Assembly: GCF_014529535.1 (NCBI RefSeq)
Contig: NW_023503370.1
Span: 620,001-684,000 of the forward strand
Source: Bradysia coprophila
Lineage: Eukaryota > Arthropoda > Insecta > Diptera > Sciaridae
DNA: 64,000 nucleotides
Direction of reading: 5' to 3'
Part shown: one piece after another, positions 35,643 to 45,676 of the stretch
Numbering within the stretch: position 1 is the stretch's first letter
How the letters are laid out: each line of letters begins with the position of its first letter
The notes under the pieces: model-generated
Seen by the model: only the letters and a program-made list of their open reading frames with translations
Told to the model about the DNA's origin: nothing
Database searches by the model: none
Made by a program: the position numbers and the translations under genes

Positions 35643-37971
35643 TTCGATATACGTTAAATTGTATATTTAGTCGAGTTGGATTTTGATCCGCGACTTCGGC
35701 TTAAGGGGTGCATAATATTAATAGTATAGTTGAATGAGTATGATTTGGTGAGGTTTGTTGGCCGTAACGTAAAAAAGTGAAATCGAAACCGACTACGTTT
35801 ACTACCATCCTAGCACCTAGTCTCCTTTGTCAACAGCTGTTGCCAAAAGTCGACTTCAGTCCTAAAACTAGTTTACTGGTACTAGCACCTTTCTGTTAAT
35901 TTAAAATTCCCAACTTTTCCTTGAATATAAGTTTTCTTCTATTGTTAACTTCATAATCGTTCGCAAATTGGTATTCATCAAGTTACTCACCAGCTTAACG
36001 AAATTGAATGCAGCTTGTCTAGCACAGACAAAACGTAAACTGTATGATGATTGCAATTACATTTTCTTTTCGAATGAGATGACATTCAGTCAATATATGT
36101 ATAGTCACATCCAACTAACCAACTAACACTGCCATTGAATCGGTATAGGGTTTTGAAAGAAGATAATTTTTCGCGTTGCACAGTTTTAACAAACAACTCA
36201 CGTAGCTTTCTTTATATGAAATATGTTGGCAGCAGATATTTGATAATGAAATTTATTTTAACGAAAATTGAAAATGTTGCATGTTAGAAGTTTTGTCATT
36301 TTGTTCTGAAAAGGAAAATTTAGGGTCGTCGGACACACATTGCACTATTAATTTGGTAGACGTTATCATCTCATACATTTGGAATCATACTAGTCGGCCT
36401 CAACAAGAGACTGAAACGTTAGGTAGAAACTCTTCAAATTTTGATATTAGCCACTGACAGCTAACAGTATAAATCACCCGGTTTCACTCAGCTAGTTTGG
36501 GGAACAGTAATATCGTCCAGAAAGCAGCTCCTCAGAATTACTATTTAGCATATTGACGACTCCCACCAAAAGCGACTGGAAAATATCTTACGTCAGTTGC
36601 GACATCTTAAGATAAAATATAAAAAAAAAATCTCTAGCAGTTGCTGGCTTTTCAAAATTCCCCACTAAACGTTACGTAGAAATCATGAACGGAGCGATAG
36701 CGGAGTTCGTGACGCTAGAACTGCTTCCATAAAAAAAAACCAACGAAAGGACTAAGGAGCCTATACATATAAATATAGGCGAAGATTTTAACTTTTCCAA
36801 ATTGGGCCGAATCAAACAAAATATGTTCAAACGAAAGTACTTTTGAGTACGAGTTCAACGAGCTATAGAAAAACGGCGCCCTACATCCGGAGAAAACACT
36901 ACTTGACTCTTGACATTGAAGCAACTTCGTACATTTTCAGTCATTTCACCATATTCGAGTTAATAGAAATGTTTCACGGGGGTTTGATATACGTTTTGAC
37001 ACAGACCATTCGTTTACGAAAACTGCCCTCGCACTTTGGCTAGGTGTAACGATGAGTGTTGTCATGCTTCATATAAAATAATCGAGAAGATTATAAATTT
37101 GAAAAAATTGTTTCTTCGCAAATTTTTTTTAACATTTTGGATTTTTAGGTATTTGTACATTTGGTGTGTTGGTTTCAATGGGAAATGTGTGTTTGGGGTT
37201 AAAAATCCAACAAAATGGCGGACCGCACCATCTTCTAAATTGTTTCATTTTTTTGTATTTATTGCATTTATTGTTTTTAGGCCTATATGACACATACATA
37301 GTTGATGTAAATTGCTAATCATAGAGTTTCCTTGGCGGATAACTTTTCGATATTTAACGATCGTGGCGGCCATCTTCAAATTTCGTTTTCTCTAGATATT
37401 TCCGGCTATACGGCATGTGAAGAGTTGACGCTTTCAGCTTCGTTACGCAAAAATTAAATTTTACTCTAGCGATATCATTCATTTTAGAAATTGTATTTCA
37501 AAGACTGCGTCACATTTTTCTCTCAAAGATTTTTGTTGGAATATCATTCATTTTAGAAGTTTTGGGCTCTTAACCTAAAATTTAGACTCTATTCATCAAA
37601 ATTTCAAAAGCCATCTTGAACTTCACCTTCGCCTCGGTGACCCCCACGTTCTATTCATCAAAATGATCGCCACAACTTCCCCTACACTTTGCCGAAGAAA
37701 GTAAGTCTCTATCTATTACCATTCAAGAAATACCTCTAAAAACATAACTGACCCATCCATTTCCAACTTTTTATATTTTTCACATATGCCAAGATGTTCT
37801 ACTCGTAAAACTCTGATACTTTGCCAAAGAAAATAACTCTCCATCCCTTATAACCTAAAAAATATTAGTCCTTTCATCCTACGCTGAAGTAGCTCAAAAT
37901 TTGGTCACTCTGACCACTCTACAATTCGTGTGGCGAATACCTTTCATTTGATGGGTCGCATGCGGCTGCTC
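35643..37971. other. no supported gene; old repeat remnants
   Basis: A GGAGCGATAGCGGAG word at 36691 and a GGCGGCCATCTTCAAATTTCG block near 37365 recur at 38937-39180 in related or inverted form. They indicate remnants of one dispersed family. No exons found. Confidence 0.4.
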
Positions 37972-38075
37972 GGAATTTCGCGCCGCGTCATTCACAATAA
38001 TTCACAAAATGACACATTTTGTATAAGGAAAATGTCACCTTGTGGGTTATTGTGAATTACACGGCGCGAAATTCC
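37972..38075. mobile_element. 104-bp hairpin MITE
   Basis: GGAATTTCGCGCCG, then ATTCACAATAA at the left mirrors TTATTGTGAATTACACGG and CGGCGCGAAATTCC at the right. Confidence 0.75.
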
Positions 38076-38372
38076 TCAACAATAGTCCTCAACAATTATC
38101 CAATGTTGAAGATGGACTGAACAAACTTTATTAAAGACAACCAATGTGTTACACAGACGTAATTGGACTAACTAGATAACTGCGCATTCAGATTCAAGGC
38201 ATACTAAAATTGAACAGTGGACTGCTAGATTATCAAATTACACTAAATCCAACAGAAAGATCTTGATTGTTTGGAAAAAGTCAATTTGGTGTATTTTGTA
38301 TGAAAAAAGACCAATTTCAAAACGATGTATCTTCGGTAATTTTAAACCAACATAGTCGATTGATAGCTCGTT

Positions 38373-38720
38373 TTGCTCGTATTTGAGAGAGAATATGATA
38401 GAATAGGGTTAGTGGTGATATCCAATCATGTTGGTTATGTAGCGAAACAAGCCGAGAGGAAAAAAATCAGTCATTATTCGGATTTGGCCCATCATTTCAT
38501 TTTCATTCCTATTGCTACTGAAACATCATGGGTCATAGGAAAGCTTGGAATGGATTTGATAAAAAGTATTGGAAGTAAAATTACTGATGCTACTGGTGAA
38601 AAGCGAGCTACATCGTATTTAATTCAAACAATCAGCATCGCCATTCAGAAATTGAATGTAGCTTCAATTTTGGGAACAATCCCACCCACGAGAGATTTGA
38701 GCGAAATATTTTATTTGTAA
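38373..38720 (+). pseudogene. retroelement-type ORF fragment (C-terminal)
   Basis: The encoded core KQAERKKISHYSDLAHHF, IPIATETSWV, LIKSIGSKITDATGEKRA and LIQTISIAIQKLNVASILG resembles a polyprotein tail I recall from invertebrate non-LTR elements. The copy at 44100-44453 covers the preceding part and overlaps this one. The exact clade is uncertain and the fragment is isolated. Confidence 0.5.
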
Positions 38721-38880
38721 ATTAATTATCATTATAGTATACACTGTTTAAGCATACACAATCAAGTCAATATATGGCGTTCGGTCCCATAATTTAATAA
38801 ACTAACGGAGAGTGAATAAGATCCCAAAAATTTCAAAAAAAAGACTAAAGGTTAGAAACTAAAATTTTTGGCTATACATA

Positions 38881-39036
38881 GTTGACGCGTCTCAAAAAAA
38901 TTTCTTCGTTTTTTTTGTGTTAGACTGCGTCAAGTCCTCCGCTATCGCTCCGGACATGATTGACGCGTCTCAAAAAATTTTCTTCGTTTTTTTTGGGTTA
39001 GACTGCGTCAAGTCCTCCTCTATCGCTTCGGCTATA
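38881..39036. repeat. direct duplication of a ~78-bp unit
   Basis: TTGACGCGTCTCAAAAAA with TTCTTCGTTTTTTTTG and TTAGACTGCGTCAAGTCCTC occurs twice in tandem. It is followed by CGGCTATACGTCATG, which is related to 37403-37420. Confidence 0.75.
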
Positions 39037-39499
39037 CGTCATGTAGAGACTTGGGATAAGTATCACTTTTATAGTTTCGTTTGCGAATAACTTTTTTCGA
39101 AAAAAAATCACTTATCTGGCGGCGGGTGGCCATCTTGAAATTTCGTATGTTTGAGATATTTTCGGCTATACTGCCTTGTATACTGCATGTATAGTCATGT
39201 ATATTTTTTTTTTTTAGATATTTCTAAACGGAATGTTTATCGTAAGAAAACACAATTTTAAATCATTTTTTTTACCCAGTGCATTACGTGAATCACAGTG
39301 TATGATACCTTAGCGCAAAATATCATAAGCGGAAACAACTTAATTGACTGGGAACAGCGATTGCTGTTAAGACTCGAAAATGTCTCAAAATGTTCCGAAC
39401 TAAAAAGAAAACACTGTATGGTATGTTGACTTGGGATAAAGTGTCACTTGTAGAGCTCGCCTAACTCTAAGCATTACACAAAACTTCCAAAACAACTGA

Positions 39500-40150
39500 T
39501 ATCCCACAAAAACCTCAAAAGAAGAAAAACCGACGCTAGTCCTGTAAAAATAAACTTCCAAAACATTTGATATCAGCTTAATATGTCGACGAGAATTTTA
39601 CCGATGAGATTTAAAAAAAAAAAAATTGCGTCACAGGTGGCAGATGCTGAGGAAACCCCTCATTTTTTCAGTTTTTCGTGTAGGATTATATGGGGGAGTA
39701 CCGGATTTTTTCAATTTTAAATATTTATCGTGTAGCAGGGATAACTACTAAATTCGCCGAGTGCTGGTCCGCAGCAGTTGGAGCATTTTCCAATTTTTCG
39801 TATAGGATTGAATGGGGGAGTACCGGATTTTTTTTGAATTTTAAACGTTTATCGTGTAGCAGGGACAATTACCGATCGAATGATACCAAATTTGCCGAGT
39901 GTTGGTCCATAGGTCCACTACCGGATCCGTTGGAACATTTTTTCAGTTACGACAATATCTGCCACTTGTGACGCATTTTTTTTTGTAAAATTTTCGCTGT
40001 GTAAAATCTTATCGGTAAAATTCTCGACGACATATTTTCTTATTTAAAATTGACTACGTTTAGGCGCAGAATGCGTCACCAAATGTTTTGGAAATTTAAT
40101 TTTTACAGGACTAGCGTCGTCCTTTCCTCTTTCGAGGTTTTTGTGGGATA
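39500..40150. mobile_element. 650-bp foldback element with internal duplication
   Basis: The arms of about 180-220 bp share ATCCCACAAAAACCTC, CGACGCTAGTCCTGTAAAAA, GTCGACGAGAATTTTACCG and GCGTCACA(A/G)GTGGCAGAT. The centre holds two direct copies (from about 39672 and 39797) of a ~125-bp block with GGGGGAGTACCGGATTTTTT. Confidence 0.8.
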
Positions 40151-40217
40151 AAAACTAATCGTTAAAAAATACTGTTTCGATGACGTATTTTTTTCGAAAA
40201 TAGAATCAGCAATAATA

Positions 40218-41416
40218 GTGCGGGTGTTAACGTCCACAAAGTATGGGAATAGTTACAATTTTGGGTAATCTCAAATTGAAAGATTGGGCTTTATAGAGTA
40301 TCCCAGGGCCAACATTTGTAGAAGGGTTGCCCAAAAATTCCGACCGAAAATCTCGAGTTAATCGTAAAAAACCGAAAAAATTAGGTCAAGTGAAAGCAAT
40401 TTTTCTTTGTTCTACCAAAAACCGGATTTTAATTTTTTTCTTGAATTAAAATTTTTCCCTTAGAGACCCCAAAGTATCCAAAACAACTAAAGAAAAAATT
40501 TCCTCTGGACTTAACTTCCATTTCGTAGCAGTGAATGCCTTCACTGACTCTGGGACAATGACTCTGGGTCATTTCTAAAACCATTAAGCAAAACTTCTTT
40601 GATGTTTTTCTTATAGATTTTTAACATTGTGCAAAATCTAGCGCAACTTTGCTTAAATCATCAAAAAGAAGTGTTTTTCTTCGAGTTTTGTATGAAAATA
40701 TTCTGAAAAATAGGAAAATTCATGAAATTTGCCCATATTTAGTAATTATTTTTCACGAAAAGCTTTAAACTTAACTTATAGTTTGTTACAGAGCATTAAC
40801 TCATCATTTCCATCCAATATAAACTCATTTCAAACAAAATCGTCGAACAGAATAATCTAAAATTCTTCATAAAATTTCCTACGAGTCGGCCATTTTTCAG
40901 CGTGTAAACAAATTTTCGACATGCGAGAAAAATTTTTGTTTCTGTAAAAAAGTTATGACATGCTGCTTATAAAATGTTCAGGATAGTCCAAAGATGTTTT
41001 TAAGCCACTTTCCGAAAACATTTGGTGGAACTAACCTTCAGTATGACGGTATAAAGTCAAAATTTGTTTCCGCGCGGGTCAGATTTTTCACGAAATTTTG
41101 ACTTTCAAACTACATTTCTCACGAGTAAAAAAAACTTTTTTACTTTATTTAAACTGTTTTGGATACTTTGGGGTCTCTAAAATAAGCGAAAAATAATTAT
41201 TTAAGAAAAGTGATTAAAATCCGGGTTTGGGTATAACAAAGAAAAAATGGTTGCACTTGACCTCATTTTTTTGGTTTTTTACGAATAACTCGAGATTTTC
41301 GATCGGAATTTTTAGCCACCCCATACACAAATGTTGGCGCTGTAAGACTCTACATAACCCAATCTTTCAATTTGAGATTAATTAAAAGTGTAACTATTGT
41401 ACGTGAACACCCGCAC
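40218..41416. mobile_element. 1.2-kb long-TIR element flanked by TA
   Basis: GTGCGGGTGTTAACGT at the left and ACGTGAACACCCGCAC at the right are each flanked by TA (40216-40217, 41417-41418). The inverted arms extend about 270 bp inward (ATTTGAGATTA words, CTCGAGATTTTCG against CGAAAATCTCGAG, and TTTGGGGTCTCTAA against TTAGAGACCCCAAA). There is no transposase frame inside. TA duplication suggests mobilisation by a Tc1/mariner-like enzyme. Confidence 0.8.
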
Positions 41417-41489
41417 TATAAATTCTCACAATAATCAAATGAAAATAGAACAAGAAAAGACGAAGCAGACGCTGCGACGTAGACCCGCA

Positions 41490-41840
41490 CTAATCCGTAT
41501 ATCTGTTGCATTCACCATCGTTTTGAAGCTCAGGAGTATCACTCGGTTTGTTAATCGTGTAAAAGAACCTTGTTTTTTTAACAATGCCTGCCACGTCACC
41601 ATAAAGCAAGACAAAGAGTATAGGTCTAAGACAGCTCCCGTGAGGCGGACGCAAAATCTCCTTTACCGATTCAGACCTGCAATCATTCTGTTCTCCGTCT
41701 TGAAGATAAGAAGCTATCCAGTCAAGCAAGCATGGCTAAGAGCCCAAGCTCACTAAGCTTCTGCAGCGAACAATCATACCCAACTTGATCAAAGGCTTCC
41801 CGAATGTCAGTTGCATCGACTCGTGAAATGAAATTTACGA
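41490..41840 (-). pseudogene. LINE reverse transcriptase relic, antisense
   Basis: On the minus strand, DATDIREAFDQVGYDCSLQK is followed, after a stop, by LDWIASYLQDGEQ and PPHGSCLRPILFVLLYGDV. These correspond to the D..KAFD.V, SYL..R.Q and GVPQGS.LGP..F..Y.ND blocks of LINE reverse transcriptases. An internal stop and the changed QGS motif show decay. Confidence 0.75.
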
Positions 41841-41860
41841 TGAAAGTGGACGACTTTGAT

Positions 41861-42090
41861 GGACCATGTACAATATTCAAACGTTTCGCGGGAATTATTT
41901 AGATTGTTACTTAGAACATCACCCTTATGTGTATAAGATGAAAAAGAGGTCGAGAGCTGAAGCCCTCCTGCCTCCATACAATTTACTTATAATAAATTAC
42001 AATAATTACAGACAGGGGATAGTGTTAATGCTAATGTACGACGTAACAATCTAAATAATTCCCGCGAAACGTTCGAATATTGTACAGACC
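41861..42090. mobile_element. 230-bp MITE with ~45-bp arms
   Basis: GTACAATATTCAAACG and TTTCGCGGGAATTATTTAG with ATTGTTAC at the left mirror GTAACAATCTAAATAATTCC, CGCGAAACGTTCGAATATTG and TACAG at the right. It lies about 370 bp upstream of the DUF4728-type gene. Confidence 0.8.
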
Positions 42091-42335
42091 ATTTACTCGT
42101 ACCCCACTAGGTTTTAATTGCTGATTTGTTATCCATAACTATAAGCAAATGATTTGCACTTATCGTCTGCTTCGATTTCCATCAAATACAAACGACATAT
42201 TAAACCAAAAGACTTCGTATGGGGCTGAAAAGACGGGTGTCGCCACATTTCCATTAGCCAATAAGATAAGCCATAGCCATAGTAGAATCGTAATACATTA
42301 CTTGATACTCGATTAGAATTCATGCGAGTGATCTC

Positions 42336-42344
42336 ATTCAGTAT
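42336..42344 (+). promoter_or_regulatory. initiator-like CATTCAGTA upstream of the four-TM gene
   Basis: ATTCAGT matches the arthropod initiator TCAGT at 42338-42342 and lies about 120 bp before the ATG. No clear TATA box precedes it. Confidence 0.35.
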
Positions 42345-42462
42345 CAAGACTTCGTCTGGTGTAAATCTTTTTTGCGAATTCTCTGTTCTTAAATATTGTT
42401 GTGAGTTTGAAATTCTCTGGAAGTTTTTTTTTTCTTCTGTGAATTGTATTCAACTGTTAAAA

Positions 42463-43172
42463 ATGTGCAAGGTAAACTCCTGTTGCTGTTTCAATTTGAG
42501 AACTGGATCTCTGATAATCGGATGGTTATGTGCCATTGGAAGTTTGCTGCAAATTTTCGGGAAACAAAGTGGAAATAGTTACGGTAAATGATTTCCACAT
42601 AATTTTCGTTGCGAGAATTTATTTATATACCAAAATCAAATTCCATTTGATCAATTGTGTGTGTGTTTGTGTGAATTTAATAGAAGGACCAATACAAGGC
42701 GTCGTTGGATTGGTCATCTATGCAGCTTTGCTGTATGGCATTTACGCGGTAAGAACAAAGTTTTATCAATTTTTAACATTCTAACCGGTTTTCAAAATCG
42801 TGTTTTTATTCTCCAAATTTATTTTTGTTCGTTTTACAGCGACGACCAACTTGGATGTTGTTGGCTATCATTCTTTCAACGATCAAAATTGTTATCGCAG
42901 TCATTTTGGGAGTTGTCGCGATTGTTGCCATCGCCTCTTATCCGTACGACGATCAACACCCGAAAGAAAATCGTACTACAGGCATAGCCATATTGGCCGT
43001 CATATACGCATTTGTGTTAGGTATGTGTGTAGCTTATCCCTATTTCGTTCAATTTCTAATTTAGTTTCTTTCGTTGTTTTTTTTATAAGGCCTTGGTATC
43101 TACTTTACGTCCGTTTTGTATTCTTTCTACAAGGAATTGAAGGAAAATCCAGGAAATCCATCGTACGCATAA
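42463..43172 (+). CDS. four-TM membrane protein, DUF4728-type, four exons
   Basis: The exons are 42463-42583, 42684-42748, 42840-43020 and 43090-43172. All introns are short (69-100 bp), with donors GTAAAT, GTAAGA and GTATGT, and the phases fit throughout. The 149-residue product starts MCKVNSCCCFNLRTGSLIIG. It has four hydrophobic segments at about 15-33, 45-61, 67-93 and 109-132, and ends in a hydrophilic KELKENPGNPSYA tail. The Cys-rich start followed by LRTGSLIIGW and an NPxNP-like tail is the pattern of the insect DUF4728 / small tetraspan family. Members are small integral membrane proteins of unknown biochemical role, from memory. The gene is intact and closely flanked by MITEs and retroelement scraps. 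A plausible AATAAA lies near 43637. Confidence 0.85.
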
Positions 43173-43429
43173 AATATTTTGACGGAAATATTTTTGTCAG
43201 CTTCTAAATGTTTTCGCTTTTATTTCTTTATCTTTTGTAAAAGTATCAGCTTTCGTGAAATTACAAAAATGATCTTTCAACTTACGCCCACGTGTATTTT
43301 CCATGAATTCGATGATCGATGAATGCGAGTGATGAAAACTGGAATTTGTGAATGCATCTTTTTCACTGTCTTTCTTAGACACGAACAAAACGATATTCAG
43401 GGGCTGACTCACTGGTTACCAAGTCATCA

Positions 43430-43560
43430 TTTTGCCATGTTGGGTGTTTTGAACGCTGCCCATGCAAGTCCAATTCTGCGTTTTTTTCTGCAGTTCGGTT
43501 GTCCAGACCGAGATCAGATTAGAGAATCTTAGGAGGCTTTCAACAAACAGGTACTGATTC
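43430..43560 (-). pseudogene. RTE-type LINE scrap, antisense
   Basis: On the minus strand, CTGCAGAAAAAAACGCAG with TTGCATGGGCAGCGTTC matches the sense copy at 61085-61140, with a one-base deletion and substitutions. The intact reading would be the EIRRRIGIAWAAFGKL block of RTE-like reverse transcriptases. Confidence 0.6.
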
Positions 43561-43742
43561 TCCTATTCGAATTCTGTGTAGGTGATCGTTAGGCCTGTAG
43601 TGGTTTTTTAATCGTACCGACTAAATGTTACGAAGAAATAAAAAGTATTCTTTGGAAAAGGCTGGAAAAATCTGGTATATACATCGAGCGTAGCGAAAAA
43701 TCCTATATAAATTTGACAGTATTTAGTTCCACAAAACTCATT

Positions 43743-43915
43743 CACGTCAACGCACTTCAAGCAAAAGTGCTTTGGGTTACAGCTGCTAGAGTACTATTTT
43801 GTTTACAAATTTTTACGGATTTTTGTACAATGCCAAAATTTGTTTGATACACTGTACCGTTTCCGTACTCTATTTATAGTATCACTCATGCTTGAAGTGC
43901 GTTGGTTACGTGAAA
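43743..43915. mobile_element. MITE with CACGTcAACGCACTTCAAGCA-type ends
   Basis: CGTCAACGCACTTCAAGCA at the left mirrors TGCTTGAAGTGCGTTGG and TTACGTGA at the right. The internal CACTGTACCG...TACTCTATTTATAG layout resembles 1815-1855 and 48705-48745. Confidence 0.7.
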
Positions 43916-44099
43916 ACTTTATATCGAATGACGCAACAAAAACAAACTCACATCCTACAAATATTTTGGTGTTTTCGCATAAATTTTTGTATACCACTAA
44001 AATATAAATTGGTAAATATGGAATTTAATGAAATGTGATGGTCACCACGGACTTTCTTGCAACAAAATGATCGACAAGTATAATAGATAATACACACCA

Positions 44100-44453
44100 G
44101 TGGCTATTATATCATCTGGATTCCCTAATAAAATGGAGCCACCAGGACTATCACGCCGCGACGGTAAACGACCCGATGGTTTGACCTACTATCCTTGGAG
44201 TCACGAGAAATCACTAATTTGGGTTACAGTCGTTGACACTTTGGCAGCGTCGTATATAGCCCAAACATCCAAGAAAAGTGGTGCCGCAGCTGATCTGGCG
44301 GAAAGGAATAAACACAACCATTACATTGATTTGAAGTGCCGCTACCTCTTTACGCCAGTGGCATTCAAAACATTGGGGTCAGTCGGTCCAGATACAGAAA
44401 TATTTTTATCAAAACTGGGCAAATATATGTATTGCCATTCAGAGGGACAATGA
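44100..44453 (+). pseudogene. retroelement-type ORF fragment with RPDG...PW motif
   Basis: PPGLSRRDGKRPDGLTYYPW, LIWVTVVDTLAAS, KKSGAAADLAERNKHNHY and YLFTPVAFKTLG form the recurrent RPDG-PW-(D/V)T-DT.A-AE..K..Y-F.PVA.ETLG pattern I recall from invertebrate non-LTR elements. The RPD...VT order is reminiscent of a PD-(D/E)XK nuclease, but an expected Asp is Val here. The same family is present at 38373-38720. Confidence 0.5.
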
Positions 44454-45050
44454 TATAAGTATCCGCGGTACTTTTGGTGATTAAAGTGATACAAACGTTT
44501 TCATGTGATACCCCATTTTCCTTGTGTGATATTTTAATAATTCGTCTTTAAATATATTTATTGTAATCAGGTAGAAAAGAAATGATGATAATAAAAAATA
44601 CACATTTTTCGGCTTGTGGACCGTAGAACCATTTTTCACGTCCTGTGCGCCAACTCTCGTATTTTCGTAACTTGACAGTTGCGTGTAATCCCATACTGTC
44701 AACTTACGAATTCTTGTGTACCAACGCTACGAGAATCTACGCCCTAAGTACTTGCCTTAGACATAGGCATTGGAGACCAACTGTAGCTTATATATATTAG
44801 ATGACGTAGAAACTTTATATTCCACACAAAATATAAATTTTAAAGAAGCGTGAATCAAAAGAATTGTTTATTTTTGTCTCTTTATTTTTCCATTTTGTTT
44901 AAATAAAACATAAGATCTACTCTTAAGATTAACCGAAATCCTTAAAAAAAATGTTTTCTTTTATTTAATAACTTTAACTTGGTACAAATTAAAAATGTTT
45001 TTATTTTTTATCTGGTTGGAATGTTTTTGTTAACGCTAATTTTATCTTTA
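44454..45050. other. AT-rich, no gene seen
   Basis: May contain the 3' UTR of the minus-strand lectin gene. A minus-strand AATAAA reading occurs near 45000. Confidence 0.35.
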
Positions 45051-45178
45051 GGGTACGGACCCCAGTATTCGGCATAGTTTAGAATATCGGCCATCTATTG
45101 TTTAGAACAATGAAACCCAATGAAACCCATTGTTGTGGCCGATATTCTAAACTATGCCGAATACTGGGGTCCGTACCC
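45051..45178. mobile_element. 128-bp MITE with 43-bp perfect arms, TA flanks
   Basis: The arms start GGGTACGGACCCCAG and are identical over 43 bases (45051-45093 and 45136-45178). TA lies on each side (45049-45050, 45179-45180). The perfect arms suggest a young element. Confidence 0.85.
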
Positions 45179-45676
45179 TACCACTTAAGTTGTATTTAAT
45201 AATATTTTATGTGTGCACCAAAATACTTAAAAATAAAAAAAAATGTTTTTTTTTCTAGACTCTTCTTCCATTTTTCTCTCTCTATTTTAAATTCTAACAA
45301 TAAATTTTTAAGTAAATGCTTTTTTGGAACCGCTAAATAGTTTTTTTTTTGGTTCAGTTGTTCATGTCTACAATAGTAATTAACTGTTTAAAGAATTGCC
45401 TTCTAAAAAGGGATGCATAAGAATATTTTACTTAAAATCTCAGTTTCTTTCCAAAAAAAAAACAACAAAGATTTGTGTACCGATTCTATTTGCAAACTAC
45501 ATATTTGGCCATTGGTTTTTTTTTTTTTGTTGTATGTGCACTGTGAATATGTGTACAAAGAGTCAACATCCACGACTTTCTCCTTCTCTTTAAGAATAAA
45601 ATTTTTAATTGTTTTTAAATTTTTCATCTTTGCTTAAATATAGAAATCTCGAAACGATGTTTTTGAAACAAAAAAT

